64,000 nt of DNA from positions 1,922,001 through 1,986,000 of the forward strand of contig NZ_AP025145.1 in assembly GCF_019977755.1 (NCBI RefSeq). Direction: 5' to 3'. The DNA comes from Vibrio penaeicida (lineage in GTDB: Bacteria; Pseudomonadota; Gammaproteobacteria; Enterobacterales; Vibrionaceae). How positions within the stretch are numbered: the first letter of the stretch is position 1; each line of letters begins with the position of its first letter. Of the stretch, positions 10,615 to 19,084 are shown piece by piece. Both the position numbers and the translations under genes were made by a program. Below the pieces are notes generated by a model, which saw nothing but the letters and a program-made list of their open reading frames with translations, was not told the DNA's origin and did not search any database.

Positions 10615-12220
10615 CTTTAGCCCACACATTTTCATAGTTAACAGGAATATGAACCGGATCAACGAAGATACTGGTGTCTCCACCTAAGCGTTCAGAACGA
10701 ATGGTAAAACGACGTTCGTTAAATACAGGCACCCAAGGTGCATCAGCCATCAAGTCGACGTAGATGCTTTCCCATTCTTTCATTCGTTGTGCTTGCTGTG
10801 ATTCTGCCACCATGGCATCGGCTTTTGCTGCTCTATCATCCAGTGCTTCGTTGCAATACCAAGCCCAGTTCCAGCCGCCATCAACTGCGCCACCACAACC
10901 AAGAATCGGTCCATAGAAGTTTGACGGATCAGGGAAGTCTGCAATCCAAGCCATGCCGCCAGACCAAATCATTGGCGCTTGACTGGCGTCGCCCCCAGCG
11001 GCGATCACATTGGCTTGCGCGAGTGCTTTAATTTCGGCTTTCACGCCAATTTTCGCTAAATCTTGTTGAATGGCCTGTGCAATACGTGGCTGAGGATCGG
11101 TATTCGCGACGTAGATTTCAGTGCTGAAACCGTCTTTAAAACCTGCTTCTGCTAGCTTGTTTTTGGCCATTTCTGGGTCGTACGCGTAGCCTTTGTAAGA
11201 CTTGGAATATCCGGGCATAGCAGGAGGCAATGGTTGGTTCGCTGGTGTGCCGCGCCCATTAATGATTTGTACAATGCGACGTTTATTGATCGCCATATTC
11301 ACAGCTTGGCGTACCTTCACGTTATCGAATGGCTTCATCTTCACGTTCATGGTGATGTAGCCGGTGTGTAATTGGTCGCCAGCAATAATTAAAGGTTTGT
11401 ATTGCGGGCTGTTTTTCATTTGAAGAAACTTCGCTGGTGGGATGCCATCACCCGCAATATCCACTTCTCCTTTTTCTAAACGAAGCAGCGCGACCACAGG
11501 CTCTTGCCCAACTTCAAATCGAATCTCATCCAAATAAGGTAGGCCCGATTTGTTGTAAGCTTCATTGCGTTGGAAGGTGAGGTATTGCCCTAGTTTCCAT
11601 TCACCCAACTTAAATGCCCCTGTTCCGACAGGGTGCTTACCAAAGTCTGCACCCCATTTTTCGACGGATTCTTGTGGCACCACAAAGGCAAAGTTGATCG
11701 CCAACACATGAAGGAAGGTGGCATCAGGGCGAGACAGTTGGAAGCTAACGGTGTAATCGTCGACCGCTTTAACACTTTCTAGCTCTTTGGACTGGCCATT
11801 GTTAAACGCCTCAAACCCTTCTAGCGAGCCAAAAAATCCAGCGCCTGGACTTTGAGTCGCTGGGTTAATGGTACGTTCAATGGAATACTTCACGTCTTGC
11901 GCTTTGACTTCACGACCGTTGTGGAAGCGAATACCTTGTTTAAGCTTGAAAGTATAAGTTTTGCCGTCGTCAGATATGGTGTAGCTTTCAGCGAGATCCG
12001 GTTCCAACTCGGTGGTACCCGGCTTGTAATCCATCAACCCATCAAACAGTGCTTTGATCATCGACCAGTTTTGCCAGTCGTAACCTATCGCAGGGTCTAG
12101 CGTTGAAACATCATCCTTGTAAGTCACAATCATGGAGCCGCCTTGCTTCACTTCTGCCGATGTCAAAAAAGACACCGCCATCAAAGATAAAGCCGCGGTA
12201 ATAGCTAACTTTTTCATCAC
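10604..12220 (-). CDS. Oligopeptide-type ABC transporter substrate-binding protein
   Basis: A 538-residue SBP_bac_5 protein. Residues 1-22 form a Sec signal peptide (MMKKLAITAALSLMAVSFLTSA), so it is periplasmic. Typical motifs are STLDPAIGYDWQ, AESYTISDDGKTYTFKLKQG, GTGAFKLGEW and VRQAVNMAINKRRIV. It would deliver ligand to the DppB/DppC-like permease. It begins 11 bases after the permease stop, inside the amiC-led operon. The ligand is inferred, not shown: peptides are the family norm, but the neighbouring formamidase suggests amides or amidated compounds. Confidence 0.92.
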   Translation of the reverse strand: MMKKLAITAALSLMAVSFLTSAEVKQGGSMIVTYKDDVSTLDPAIGYDWQNWSMIKALFDGLMDYKPGTTELEPDLAESYTISDDGKTYTFKLKQGIRFHNGREVKAQDVKYSIERTINPATQSPGAGFFGSLEGFEAFNNGQSKELESVKAVDDYTVSFQLSRPDATFLHVLAINFAFVVPQESVEKWGADFGKHPVGTGAFKLGEWKLGQYLTFQRNEAYNKSGLPYLDEIRFEVGQEPVVALLRLEKGEVDIAGDGIPPAKFLQMKNSPQYKPLIIAGDQLHTGYITMNVKMKPFDNVKVRQAVNMAINKRRIVQIINGRGTPANQPLPPAMPGYSKSYKGYAYDPEMAKNKLAEAGFKDGFSTEIYVANTDPQPRIAQAIQQDLAKIGVKAEIKALAQANVIAAGGDASQAPMIWSGGMAWIADFPDPSNFYGPILGCGGAVDGGWNWAWYCNEALDDRAAKADAMVAESQQAQRMKEWESIYVDLMADAPWVPVFNERRFTIRSERLGGDTSIFVDPVHIPVNYENVWAKDVQ

Positions 12221-12231
12221 ACTTTTCCTTG

Positions 12232-13158
12232 TTACAGTTTTTTTAAGTCAATCCTTGGATCAACAAACGGTGAGATCAGATCAGCCAGCAAATTCCCCAA
12301 TACAATAGCTACCGCAGAAACCAAGGTGACGCCCACAATAATGGGTATATCGACACGTTGAATTGCTTGCCATGCTAGCTGCCCTATGCCCGGCCAACCG
12401 AATACAGACTCCACCACCACCATGCCGCCAATGAAAATACCTATGTCGATTGCTATCATGGAAATGATCGGCAAAATCGCGTTAGGGATCATGTGTCGGC
12501 ATATAATCCTTGTGTGGCTGAGCCCTTTGGCTTTGGCCGTTCTTATGTAGTCTTGATGCAGCACTTCGATCATCGAAGAACGCATCATCCGCGCGTACCA
12601 CCCACTGCCCAATATTCCTAGCGTAATGGCGGGAAGCACCAAGTGTTTCCATTCACCATATCCCCCAATCGGGAACCAAGACCATTGCACAGCAAATAGA
12701 TATAAAAACATCATTGCTGCAACGAAATGTGGAGACGATACCCCCACAAATGAAAAAATCATCAACCCACGGTCAATCAAGCTATTGCGTTTGAGCGCAG
12801 CAATAATGCCCAGTGAAAGCCCTATCACGAGTTCGACGCCAATTCCGGCTATCATTAGCTGTAAAGAAGCAGGGAGGCGAGAAGCAATCAACTCTGATAC
12901 TTCCGTTTTTTGTAACCACGAGCGCCCCATATCTCCTTGAAGCAAGTTGGTTAAGTAGCGCCAATATTGCTCATAAAAAGGTAAATTCAACCCAAGTTGT
13001 TCGCGAATATTGTTGACGGTTTCAGCAGTTGCGCTGCGCCCGGCGATTTGCCTTGCAGGATCGGCCGGCAGCAAATAGAGCAACAAGTAGGTAATGAAGG
13101 TCACGCCTAGCAGAATAAAAGCCGCATGCAGTAAGCGCTTCAATAGGTAGTAGCTCAT
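12232..13158 (-). CDS. ABC transporter permease, DppB type
   Basis: A 308-residue inner-membrane permease of the DppB/OppB family with the N-terminal MSYYLLKRLLHAAFILLGV segment, LLPADPAR, and the cytoplasmic EAA-type loop YIRTAKAKGLSHTRIICRH that contacts the ATPase. About six membrane segments are visible. The ATG at 13158 overlaps the stop of the preceding DppC-like gene (ATGA), so the two subunits are probably coupled in translation. Confidence 0.93.
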   Translation of the reverse strand: MSYYLLKRLLHAAFILLGVTFITYLLLYLLPADPARQIAGRSATAETVNNIREQLGLNLPFYEQYWRYLTNLLQGDMGRSWLQKTEVSELIASRLPASLQLMIAGIGVELVIGLSLGIIAALKRNSLIDRGLMIFSFVGVSSPHFVAAMMFLYLFAVQWSWFPIGGYGEWKHLVLPAITLGILGSGWYARMMRSSMIEVLHQDYIRTAKAKGLSHTRIICRHMIPNAILPIISMIAIDIGIFIGGMVVVESVFGWPGIGQLAWQAIQRVDIPIIVGVTLVSAVAIVLGNLLADLISPFVDPRIDLKKL

Positions 13159-14003
13159 CTGGCTTCTCTCCCATTCAGAGTTGGGTCGAGTGCATCGCGG
13201 AGTGCATCCCCCAAAATGTTAAAGCACAGTGAAAGCAAAATAATCACGCTACCAGGGATAAACACCAGCCAAGGTGCCACACTGAAATAGGTTTGATTTT
13301 CGAAGATAATGTTGCCCCAGCTAGGAATAGGAGGCTGTACACCTATCCCTAAGTAAGAGAGCGTCGCTTCAAGTAAAACGGTGGTTGAAATGCCAAGTGT
13401 CCCCCATACCAACATCGTCGGTACTAAATGTGGAAAGACATGGCTGAGCAATATTTTTGCTTCTGAAACCCCAATCGCTTTTTCCGCAGCGATGAAGTCT
13501 TTTTCGCTGATCGCCAACGTTTCTGAATACACAACCCTAGCGATTTGGACCCAATTGACCATGGCGATGACCATGGCAACAATCCACAAGCTGGGGGTAA
13601 AAATGGCCGCAAGCGCTATCGCCAAAAGTAGCGCTGGAAAAGCCATCATAAGATCGGTGAACCGCATCAATACCGTGCCAATCCAGCCTTTAAAATACGC
13701 TGCGGTAACCCCTACTGCCGTTCCAATAATGATGGCAATGCCATTGGCAACGAGCCCAATAAGCAAAGAGGTTTGAGAGCCGTAGATAATGCGCGATAAA
13801 AGGTCTCGCCCCAATAAGTCTGTTCCTAACCAAAAGGTTTCATTAGGAGGGAGAGGCGCGCCTTCTAACGTTAGCCCTTCAAAGAACTGCTCAGTTGGGT
13901 CATAAGGTGCGAAAAGGTGTGCACCCACCGCTAGGCAGACAATAGCGCATATGACCACCATCGAGATAACGACCGAGGGGCGCGACAATAACTGATTCCA
14001 CAT
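13155..14003 (-). CDS. ABC transporter permease, DppC type
   Basis: A 282-residue partner permease. It shows the DppC hallmarks: an N-terminal membrane anchor, the APYDPTEQF segment, LGTDLLGRDLLSRIIYG, and the ATPase-contact loop EKDFIAAEKAIGVSEAKILL. The gene starts at 14003, overlapping the stop of the amiR-like gene (TAATG), and ends in an ATGA overlap with the DppB-like gene. The DppC-before-DppB order differs from the classical dpp order. Confidence 0.93.
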   Translation of the reverse strand: MWNQLLSRPSVVISMVVICAIVCLAVGAHLFAPYDPTEQFFEGLTLEGAPLPPNETFWLGTDLLGRDLLSRIIYGSQTSLLIGLVANGIAIIIGTAVGVTAAYFKGWIGTVLMRFTDLMMAFPALLLAIALAAIFTPSLWIVAMVIAMVNWVQIARVVYSETLAISEKDFIAAEKAIGVSEAKILLSHVFPHLVPTMLVWGTLGISTTVLLEATLSYLGIGVQPPIPSWGNIIFENQTYFSVAPWLVFIPGSVIILLSLCFNILGDALRDALDPTLNGREAR

Positions 14004-14584
14004 TAGCCTTGACTCCTAAGCCTTTCATAGCTCATGTTGCCTTGCGATAGCTCTAGACAAATTTGCTCCACAGGTAGGTTTCTGTGCATCGAATATTGTC
14101 GCAAAACCTCATACGCTTTTTGCTCGGTGAGCTTGTGTGTTTCCATCACTTTGATCACCGCTTCTATTACAATAGGGCGAAGCTTATGACGTGTTCTCAA
14201 AGTATCTAATTCTTGGTGTAGCGCCGAATGTTGCTGAGAGAGTTTTAATGCCATGTGAAATGCAGAATACAACCCCACCTGGTGAATGGGTTTGCCAACA
14301 ACCGACATCGCCCCCATAGAGATGGCACGTTCTATTTCAGTGGGGGAGCCATGAGCCAGCAACCCAACAACGGGCATGGATTGCCGAATCGGTTTTTGCA
14401 CAGCAATATCAGCAAAATAGTGTTGCACGTCAATGAGTAAAAGATCCGTCGGTTTATCGTCGATATGGTCGCTGATATGGCAATAAATCCCCATTCGCTC
14501 GGTCGCTTTTTGGATCTGGCTGCATGTTCGCTCATCTGCTGAAATAACCGAGATCTTACTGATGGATAACGTTGAGATACTCAT
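14003..14584 (-). CDS. AmiR-like ANTAR-domain antiterminator
   Basis: A 193-residue protein with an N-terminal receiver-like fold (about 10-125), a helical linker and a C-terminal ANTAR RNA-binding domain (about 130-190; RPIVIEAVIKVMETHKLTEQ, then AYEVLRQYSMHRNLPVEQIC). In Pseudomonas, AmiR binds leader RNA and blocks an intrinsic terminator ahead of amidase genes; AmiC holds it inactive until an amide binds. The receiver keeps only part of the phosphorylation site (an Asp in LLIDVQ, a Lys in VGKPI), consistent with ligand rather than phosphate control. The start overlaps the amiC-like stop (ATGA). A terminator lies in the leader of this operon, as the model requires. Confidence 0.9.
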   Translation of the reverse strand: MSISTLSISKISVISADERTCSQIQKATERMGIYCHISDHIDDKPTDLLLIDVQHYFADIAVQKPIRQSMPVVGLLAHGSPTEIERAISMGAMSVVGKPIHQVGLYSAFHMALKLSQQHSALHQELDTLRTRHKLRPIVIEAVIKVMETHKLTEQKAYEVLRQYSMHRNLPVEQICLELSQGNMSYERLRSQG

Positions 14585-15705
14585 TTGACCACCCTAAGCC
14601 GAGCAGGCATTTCTAGCTCATCAACATCGGTAAGGAACCCCTGAGCAATAAGATAGGGGTTGGGTTCGATTGGGGCGTAAGATTTCACCATGCGAAAATC
14701 CGACCCATCTCGCTCCCCAATAAAGCAGGGTAACACCGCATGCTGATTATTGGAGATAGCTAACGTGTGCCCCATTGGGGTTTCTGTTCGTACTTTATGT
14801 AGAACTGAGCGTACGGACGTTACGTCATCACTTCCTGCTAATGAAATAGCATTGGCGAGACTAAGAATAGAAAGATAAGCGCCGACAAAGTTGCTTGAGA
14901 CGGGTTCACTGTCTGATATTGCCAATTTTGCTGTATCGGTAAATTGGGGGTCTATCGATTGCAAAAAAGTCAGCGCAGTGAACAAACGTAAATTTGGCAA
15001 GGCGCGAATGCTTGCCAGTTCACATTCACTGAGGTTGCTGCTCAAGACTGGGAGGGAGTCGGCGCTCCATGCATCATTAAGTTGATGCAAAAACGCGTAG
15101 CTGGATTCTCCAACTAAATTATTAATGACAAAATCAGGCTGATGGGATTTCAGGTTCTCTATCGACAATCGGAAATCTTTGGTATCGAAACGATAGTAGC
15201 TGTCTTCTACTATCTCTCCGCCTATGCTAGCGATAGCATCTCTGGCTATACGGTTACTTTCCCATCCCCAAACATAATTGGAGCCAAGAAGTGCAACTCG
15301 CTTACCAAAACGTGGAACCGCATATCGAAGCATTGGCAATAAGTTCTGATTAGGGCAAGCCCCATGGTACACAACATGCTCGTCGCATTCGTATCCTTCA
15401 TAAGGTGAGCCATACCAAAGCAGTGCCTGATACTCATGCACATCTGGGATCACTTCCTTGCGTGCACTCGATGTTATCGTGCCGACAATGTGTTTTATCC
15501 CTTGCTTCAACAAAGACTGAGCGCCTTTGATGTATTCGTCCATGTTGCCTTTCGGATCGATATGATGCCCTTTCAACTGGAATTGAAAACGTTCATCTGC
15601 GTTCACTTTTTCAATCGCATAGCGAGCACCAAGTAAGGCGTTGTAACCTATCTTTCGATAAGTGCCCTCTGTTGAATAAAGTAAACCTATGTGAAACGTA
15701 TCCAT
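14581..15705 (-). CDS. AmiC-like cytoplasmic amide sensor and negative regulator
   Basis: A 374-residue periplasmic-binding-protein fold of the AmiC/UrtA-like family. Shared points with AmiC include IGLLYSTEGT at the start, SSARKEVIPDVHEY, YGSPYEGYECDEHVVYHGA, PNQNLLPMLRYA and the PNPYLIAQG end. There is no signal peptide, as expected for a cytoplasmic sensor that sequesters AmiR. It is the first gene of the seven-gene operon, starting at 15705 behind GGAAG, and overlaps amiR by four bases. The ligand is probably a short amide because a formamidase gene lies in the operon, but the binding pocket cannot be read from sequence alone. Confidence 0.88.
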   Translation of the reverse strand: MDTFHIGLLYSTEGTYRKIGYNALLGARYAIEKVNADERFQFQLKGHHIDPKGNMDEYIKGAQSLLKQGIKHIVGTITSSARKEVIPDVHEYQALLWYGSPYEGYECDEHVVYHGACPNQNLLPMLRYAVPRFGKRVALLGSNYVWGWESNRIARDAIASIGGEIVEDSYYRFDTKDFRLSIENLKSHQPDFVINNLVGESSYAFLHQLNDAWSADSLPVLSSNLSECELASIRALPNLRLFTALTFLQSIDPQFTDTAKLAISDSEPVSSNFVGAYLSILSLANAISLAGSDDVTSVRSVLHKVRTETPMGHTLAISNNQHAVLPCFIGERDGSDFRMVKSYAPIEPNPYLIAQGFLTDVDELEMPARLRVVK

Positions 15706-15765
15706 ACCTAACTTCCACGGCTAATTGTTCTAAGCTCTGCTTCCAAGCAGCTGAATTTTGCAAAT

Positions 15766-15807
15766 AAAAAAGCCTAAATGAATTCGAATAACCGAATTCA
15801 TTTAGGC
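15766..15807 (-). terminator. Leader terminator (attenuator) upstream of amiC-like gene
   Basis: On the minus strand a perfect 15-bp stem (GCCTAAATGAATTCG pairing with CGAATTCATTTAGGC) closes a 6-nt loop GTTATT and is followed by six T. It lies about 60 bases before the ATG at 15705 and downstream of any plausible promoter, so it would stop transcription before the operon. With an AmiR/ANTAR protein encoded in the same operon, an antitermination switch is the natural reading. Confidence 0.88.
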
Positions 15808-15962
15808 TTCGTTACCTTGCTACGCATTTTTATGAGTCTTAATCGAAGCATGCTTCGTGCTCATCCTTTTTCTTGAAATTGGCTCGACAAGAAAAAGTGC
15901 ATCAGTACTTAATTAAGCCCTGAATACCATTTAGTTTTACACCCCACATAATTTATGGTCAA
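15808..15962 (-). promoter_or_regulatory. Candidate promoter and 5' leader of the amiC-led operon
   Basis: A candidate sigma-70 promoter is TTGACC (15957-15962), 17-bp spacer, TAAAAC (15934-15939). Downstream on the minus strand are a 10-bp hairpin (15866-15897, arms CAAGAAAAAG and CTTTTTCTTG as read on plus) and three copies of a six-base word: CGAAGC, GCTTCG, CGAAGC. The middle copy can pair with the first (15844-15857) or with the last (15806-15811), and the last overlaps the foot of the terminator stem. I could not place the two A1/G4 hexaloops of the canonical ANTAR motif with confidence. Confidence 0.55.
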
Positions 15963-16178
15963 TATGTTAAATAGCGATCCTAAATAACCTTGTAAACACA
16001 CTGTCTCGAAAATGGAACACCAATATCAACATCACATACTCATTAAAAGGCATATAAAATATAGAGATAAGTATTGAAACTTCAATGCATTAGCTTAAAA
16101 CACAAAATCAAAGAAAATGTTATAGCATTCCAATAGTTAAATAACATTCTCTTATTTAAGACAGTTGCATTATCCCCT
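15963..16178. other. Intergenic region upstream of the operon leader
   Basis: Low-complexity AT-rich DNA between the candidate amiC promoter and the 3' end of the GNAT gene. I see no gene and no convincing structure here. Confidence 0.5.
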
Positions 16179-16634
16179 TTAGGGCTGGGTTACATCCCAG
16201 CGAAACAGGATATCCTGCAACCCTTCTTCATTGTCGCAGTCTCCTATACTCGCTAAAAAGCCGTGCTTTATATAAAAGGATTGCGCACGTTTGTTGACTT
16301 CAAATGTTCTTAACTCTAGGAAAGAGTCTGCTTGGGACTTTGCCATCTGTATGAATTCACTACCAATACCTTTCCCTTGATAATCGGGGTGAATATACAA
16401 TTGGTTAATCTCATTGGGTTTTATTGCGATGAACCCAACGGCGTGTTCAGAATCGTTCACGGCAACAAAAATACGATAAGACAAGGGGAGAATATGGGAG
16501 AGGAAATGCATCTGAGATTCAAAAGAATGCACGGGGTTAATTCCCAAGCTCTGACGCATGTTTTCACGCCAGAATGTGGTTATTTCTTCTGCATGACATT
16601 CTTTAAAAGGCACTATTTTGTAGTTTACAGCCAT
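16179..16634 (-). CDS. GNAT family N-acetyltransferase
   Basis: A 151-residue single-domain acetyltransferase. The acetyl-CoA pyrophosphate loop is seen as YQGKGIGSEF near residue 97, after the beta strand NEINQLYIHPD; the C-terminal FEVNKRAQSFYIKHGF fits motif B. The start is well supported by AAAGGAGGTGAT directly before the ATG at 16634. The acceptor substrate cannot be inferred. It is followed on the same strand by other small unlinked genes, with no clear operon. Confidence 0.88.
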   Translation of the reverse strand: MAVNYKIVPFKECHAEEITTFWRENMRQSLGINPVHSFESQMHFLSHILPLSYRIFVAVNDSEHAVGFIAIKPNEINQLYIHPDYQGKGIGSEFIQMAKSQADSFLELRTFEVNKRAQSFYIKHGFLASIGDCDNEEGLQDILFRWDVTQP

Positions 16635-16669
16635 ATCACCTCCTTTGATTTGCCTTCAAGGTGTTTTAA

Positions 16670-17239
16670 CTAGTATTCAAACACGGAATACGACCAGTAA
16701 CTTTCGCCTGTGGATTCCGTTTGTTTCCATCCTTGGGATTTGAGCTGTTTAGCAATGAGTCTATTCATTATGCCATGTCCTAGCAAAAATACGCTCTCAT
16801 GTTGGTTCGCTAACGCACTTAAATAATTCGCCCCTAACCTCGCTCGCTCTTTTGCTTCATGAATAGGCTCTCCATTTTTAGCAAAGCCAAACAACCAACA
16901 AAGTCGAAAAATCATAGCCCAGCAGAGAAAATTTAGCTTGGGGGTTTGCCAGTTGAGATAGGGTAAGTCGGATTCTCGAAAGCACTTTTGTACGTGATGT
17001 ACCTCCTCTACCCCGAGTAATCTCACAGACGAAATCGCCCATGGTAACTGGCTGCTCACGGCTATGTTACAGCCTTGTGCCGCCTTAATCGCTTGCTCAC
17101 TAGGAAGCGTAGAGAAATTTAAATCCGACGATTCGTATTCAAGCACAAGCGATCCAAGATCATGGGAAGAAAACCTTTGGCTTTTCAAACTGTGCAGATC
17201 GAGTTCTGGTTGCCCATGCCGCATCAAAACAATTTTCAA
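16670..17239 (-). CDS. Histidine phosphatase superfamily protein
   Basis: A 189-residue branch-2-like/phosphoglycerate-mutase-like fold. The catalytic RHG is at residues 8-10 (VLMRHGQPELD) and the second catalytic histidine is in LLGHGIMNRL near residue 153. The acidic residue in ESDLPY may be the proton donor. The substrate is unknown; such proteins act on small phosphorylated molecules or phosphoproteins. No signal peptide, so cytoplasmic. Confidence 0.85.
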   Translation of the reverse strand: MKIVLMRHGQPELDLHSLKSQRFSSHDLGSLVLEYESSDLNFSTLPSEQAIKAAQGCNIAVSSQLPWAISSVRLLGVEEVHHVQKCFRESDLPYLNWQTPKLNFLCWAMIFRLCWLFGFAKNGEPIHEAKERARLGANYLSALANQHESVFLLGHGIMNRLIAKQLKSQGWKQTESTGESYWSYSVFEY

Positions 17240-17341
17240 TGGCTCGTACCAACTAGCAAAAAATGAAATGCGATAGTAAATCGAAACATCTAATGTTGAA
17301 GTTAATTTGTGCTAAACAAACCAGCCATTTTGAACAGAAAA

Positions 17342-17731
17342 CTAAGTAGAAACTTCGTAAAGTTCGAGTGGAAGCCCATCAGGATCTTGAAAAAATGTAT
17401 AGCGACTTTGAGTAAACTCATCGATTCGAATGGGTTCAATCTCAACATTATTCTTTTCTAGGTGTTCAACAACGTCTTCGATACAAGTAACTGAAAATGC
17501 TAAATGTCTCAGCCCTCTGGCTTCTGGTCGAGTCGGTCTTTTAGGTGGGTTGGGAAAGGAAAACAATTCGATCTGGTTGCCATTTGGAAGCGCCAAATCG
17601 AGTTTGTAAGATGCACGATCTTCTCGGTAGTTTTCGGCAATAATTTTCAGTCCCAAAATGTCACAATAAAATGCCTTAGAGACAGAATAATCGGAACATA
17701 TGATCGCAGTATGATGAATTCCCTTTAGCAT
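17342..17731 (-). CDS. gloA2: VOC family protein, YaeR/GloA2-like
   Basis: A 129-residue vicinal-oxygen-chelate protein very close in pattern to E. coli YaeR: MLKGIHHTAIICSDYSVSKA, FYCDILGLKI, NQIELFSFPNPPKRPTRPEA, GLRHLAFSV and a final DPDGLPLELYE. The metal-ligand pattern (H near 6, E in IELFSF, H in LRHLAF, E in LELYE) is intact. Lactoylglutathione lyase-like activity is the usual annotation, but the true substrate of YaeR-type proteins is not settled. Named from remembered similarity, not a search. Confidence 0.85.
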   Translation of the reverse strand: MLKGIHHTAIICSDYSVSKAFYCDILGLKIIAENYREDRASYKLDLALPNGNQIELFSFPNPPKRPTRPEARGLRHLAFSVTCIEDVVEHLEKNNVEIEPIRIDEFTQSRYTFFQDPDGLPLELYEVST

Positions 17732-17751
17732 GATCTGTCCTTATCATTGAG

Positions 17752-17797
17752 TCCTCCCAACGCTTCTCGTTTTACGCGTTCTACGCTACGTAAAGTA
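17752..17797. repeat. Inverted repeat between gloA2 and the Spo0M-like gene
   Basis: TCCTCCC and GGGAGGA arms about 30 bases apart, with TTTTT after the second arm on the plus strand. No plus-strand gene ends here, so it may be a stray plus-strand terminator or a stem in the 3' UTR of the Spo0M-like transcript. Confidence 0.35.
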
Positions 17798-17839
17798 TCG
17801 GGAGGATTTTTGTGCTTTTCGTAAGCCAGTTTAAAGACT

Positions 17840-18583
17840 TTAAACAGAAAGAACGCGAGATACCGCAGCTTGCACTTCTCGCGCAGAAGCGTTTCGGTTT
17901 AGCGTGAAGGATACATATTGATCTCCACGAAGACTCATTGCTCGGTCAACTTCAGCCAAACAATGAACCACGTCGCCCTCTAGAATAAACGATAGTTCAA
18001 TCTCTTTGCTGGTGACAAAGCCATTGTTGCGAAATTCAATTTCCTGATAACAACCTGAGTGCGACTGAAATGTGTTCGCGCGTAAATGCCCTTTTTCAAC
18101 GTCTGCTTTTACCATCGTAAACCCTGCTGATTCGATAGCAGATATCACGCTGGAGACGACAGGGAGAGGTTTCACCTCGACAAGATCTCGGTCTTTAGGG
18201 TCGATAGCAAAATCAATATCCAACGTTGTTTCTACCCAAACATGACATAGGTTGTTTAGTGCATTCAACGCAGTCACTGGCGTTTCGTCGTGAAGCTTGA
18301 GTTCAAAATTGACTTGTTTCTCTTCACCCGGGCCAATAACAAAAGGCTCCACCGCTTGAAGATGCCCCAACACAAATGATGGGTAGCTTGTGCCACTGTC
18401 TGATTCCTCTTTTACTTGAGTGCAAAGTTTCAGTTTTATCGCATCAATTTGTTGCTCAACATCACCGCCTTGAATATGAACAGTCCCTTCTAACGTTTCA
18501 CCTTGAGAAAGGCTCATGTTGTGCAACACCGTATCCACTTTCGCCGCACCAATACCTAATGACGCCTTTAACTTTCCAAACAT
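17840..18583 (-). CDS. Spo0M-like (sporulation-control protein family) arrestin-fold protein
   Basis: A 247-residue protein starting MFGKLKASLGIGAAKVDTVL, the typical opening of the Spo0M family (PF07070). The rest is beta-rich with the ETLEGTVHIQGGDVEQQI segment typical of its arrestin-like N-domain. In non-sporulating bacteria its role is unclear; in Bacillus the homologue modulates sporulation and interacts with the cytoskeleton. No signal peptide or membrane segment. Confidence 0.82.
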   Translation of the reverse strand: MFGKLKASLGIGAAKVDTVLHNMSLSQGETLEGTVHIQGGDVEQQIDAIKLKLCTQVKEESDSGTSYPSFVLGHLQAVEPFVIGPGEEKQVNFELKLHDETPVTALNALNNLCHVWVETTLDIDFAIDPKDRDLVEVKPLPVVSSVISAIESAGFTMVKADVEKGHLRANTFQSHSGCYQEIEFRNNGFVTSKEIELSFILEGDVVHCLAEVDRAMSLRGDQYVSFTLNRNASAREVQAAVSRVLSV

Positions 18584-18684
18584 CTGTATTCCTTATTATG
18601 TGTTGAGACAGTGATTAGATATGGGTTGTAGCACGTAGATTCAAGCATCAATAACGATACATCACTCGAAAAGCTGCCGTCGAC

Positions 18685-19032
18685 TTAGAGAAATGATTCT
18701 TCTGACTGCAACTGCTCAAGCTTCTTTTCCCAACGCGCAAGTTTGGTGCTCGCCACTTGATTCAGTACGTGTTCCATTTCTTCAATATTGCGTATTCCTT
18801 GTTTATTCAGTTGCAAAAATGCAATATCAAGCGCACAAAGCGCAACATCAATGGCTTCGCCAACCACACCATCTTTACCCCCTTTTTCGCTAGGCAATTT
18901 TTTCTGCTCAACCTGAATCTCAACAGCCAACTCCCCTACTTCTTCTGTCAGTTTGAAAAAATTAAAATCAAACGTTCGAGTGTAACCTTCTACCCCAGCA
19001 ATAGAGGCTTGAATGAGTTTTGTTGTAAGCAC
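18685..19032 (-). CDS. MazG-like nucleotide pyrophosphohydrolase domain protein
   Basis: A 115-residue all-alpha protein. The FKLTEEVGELAVEIQ helix carries the E-x-x-E metal-binding pattern and GEAIDVALCALDIAF supplies the second E-x-x-D helix, as in MazG/dUTPase-type all-alpha NTP pyrophosphatases. One domain only, so it is probably a dimer. The nucleotide hydrolysed is unknown. It is separated from the upstream yadA-like gene by a strong terminator and so has its own transcription start. Confidence 0.78.
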   Translation of the reverse strand: MLTTKLIQASIAGVEGYTRTFDFNFFKLTEEVGELAVEIQVEQKKLPSEKGGKDGVVGEAIDVALCALDIAFLQLNKQGIRNIEEMEHVLNQVASTKLARWEKKLEQLQSEESFL

Positions 19033-19042
19033 AATGACCTCA

Positions 19043-19068
19043 ATAAAAAAGGGCGCAAACGCGCCCTA
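19043..19068 (-). terminator. Intrinsic terminator of the YadA-like gene
   Basis: On the minus strand AGGGCGC, loop GTTT, GCGCCCT then TTTTTTATT. It lies 17 bases after the stop of the autotransporter gene. Confidence 0.9.
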
Positions 19069-19084
19069 GGGATTAAAAATTCAC

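Noticed and set aside
15787..15792. GTTATT loop of the leader terminator considered as one of the ANTAR hexaloops
   Set aside because: The canonical hexaloop has A at position 1 and G at position 4; this loop does not, so it is reported only as the terminator loop.
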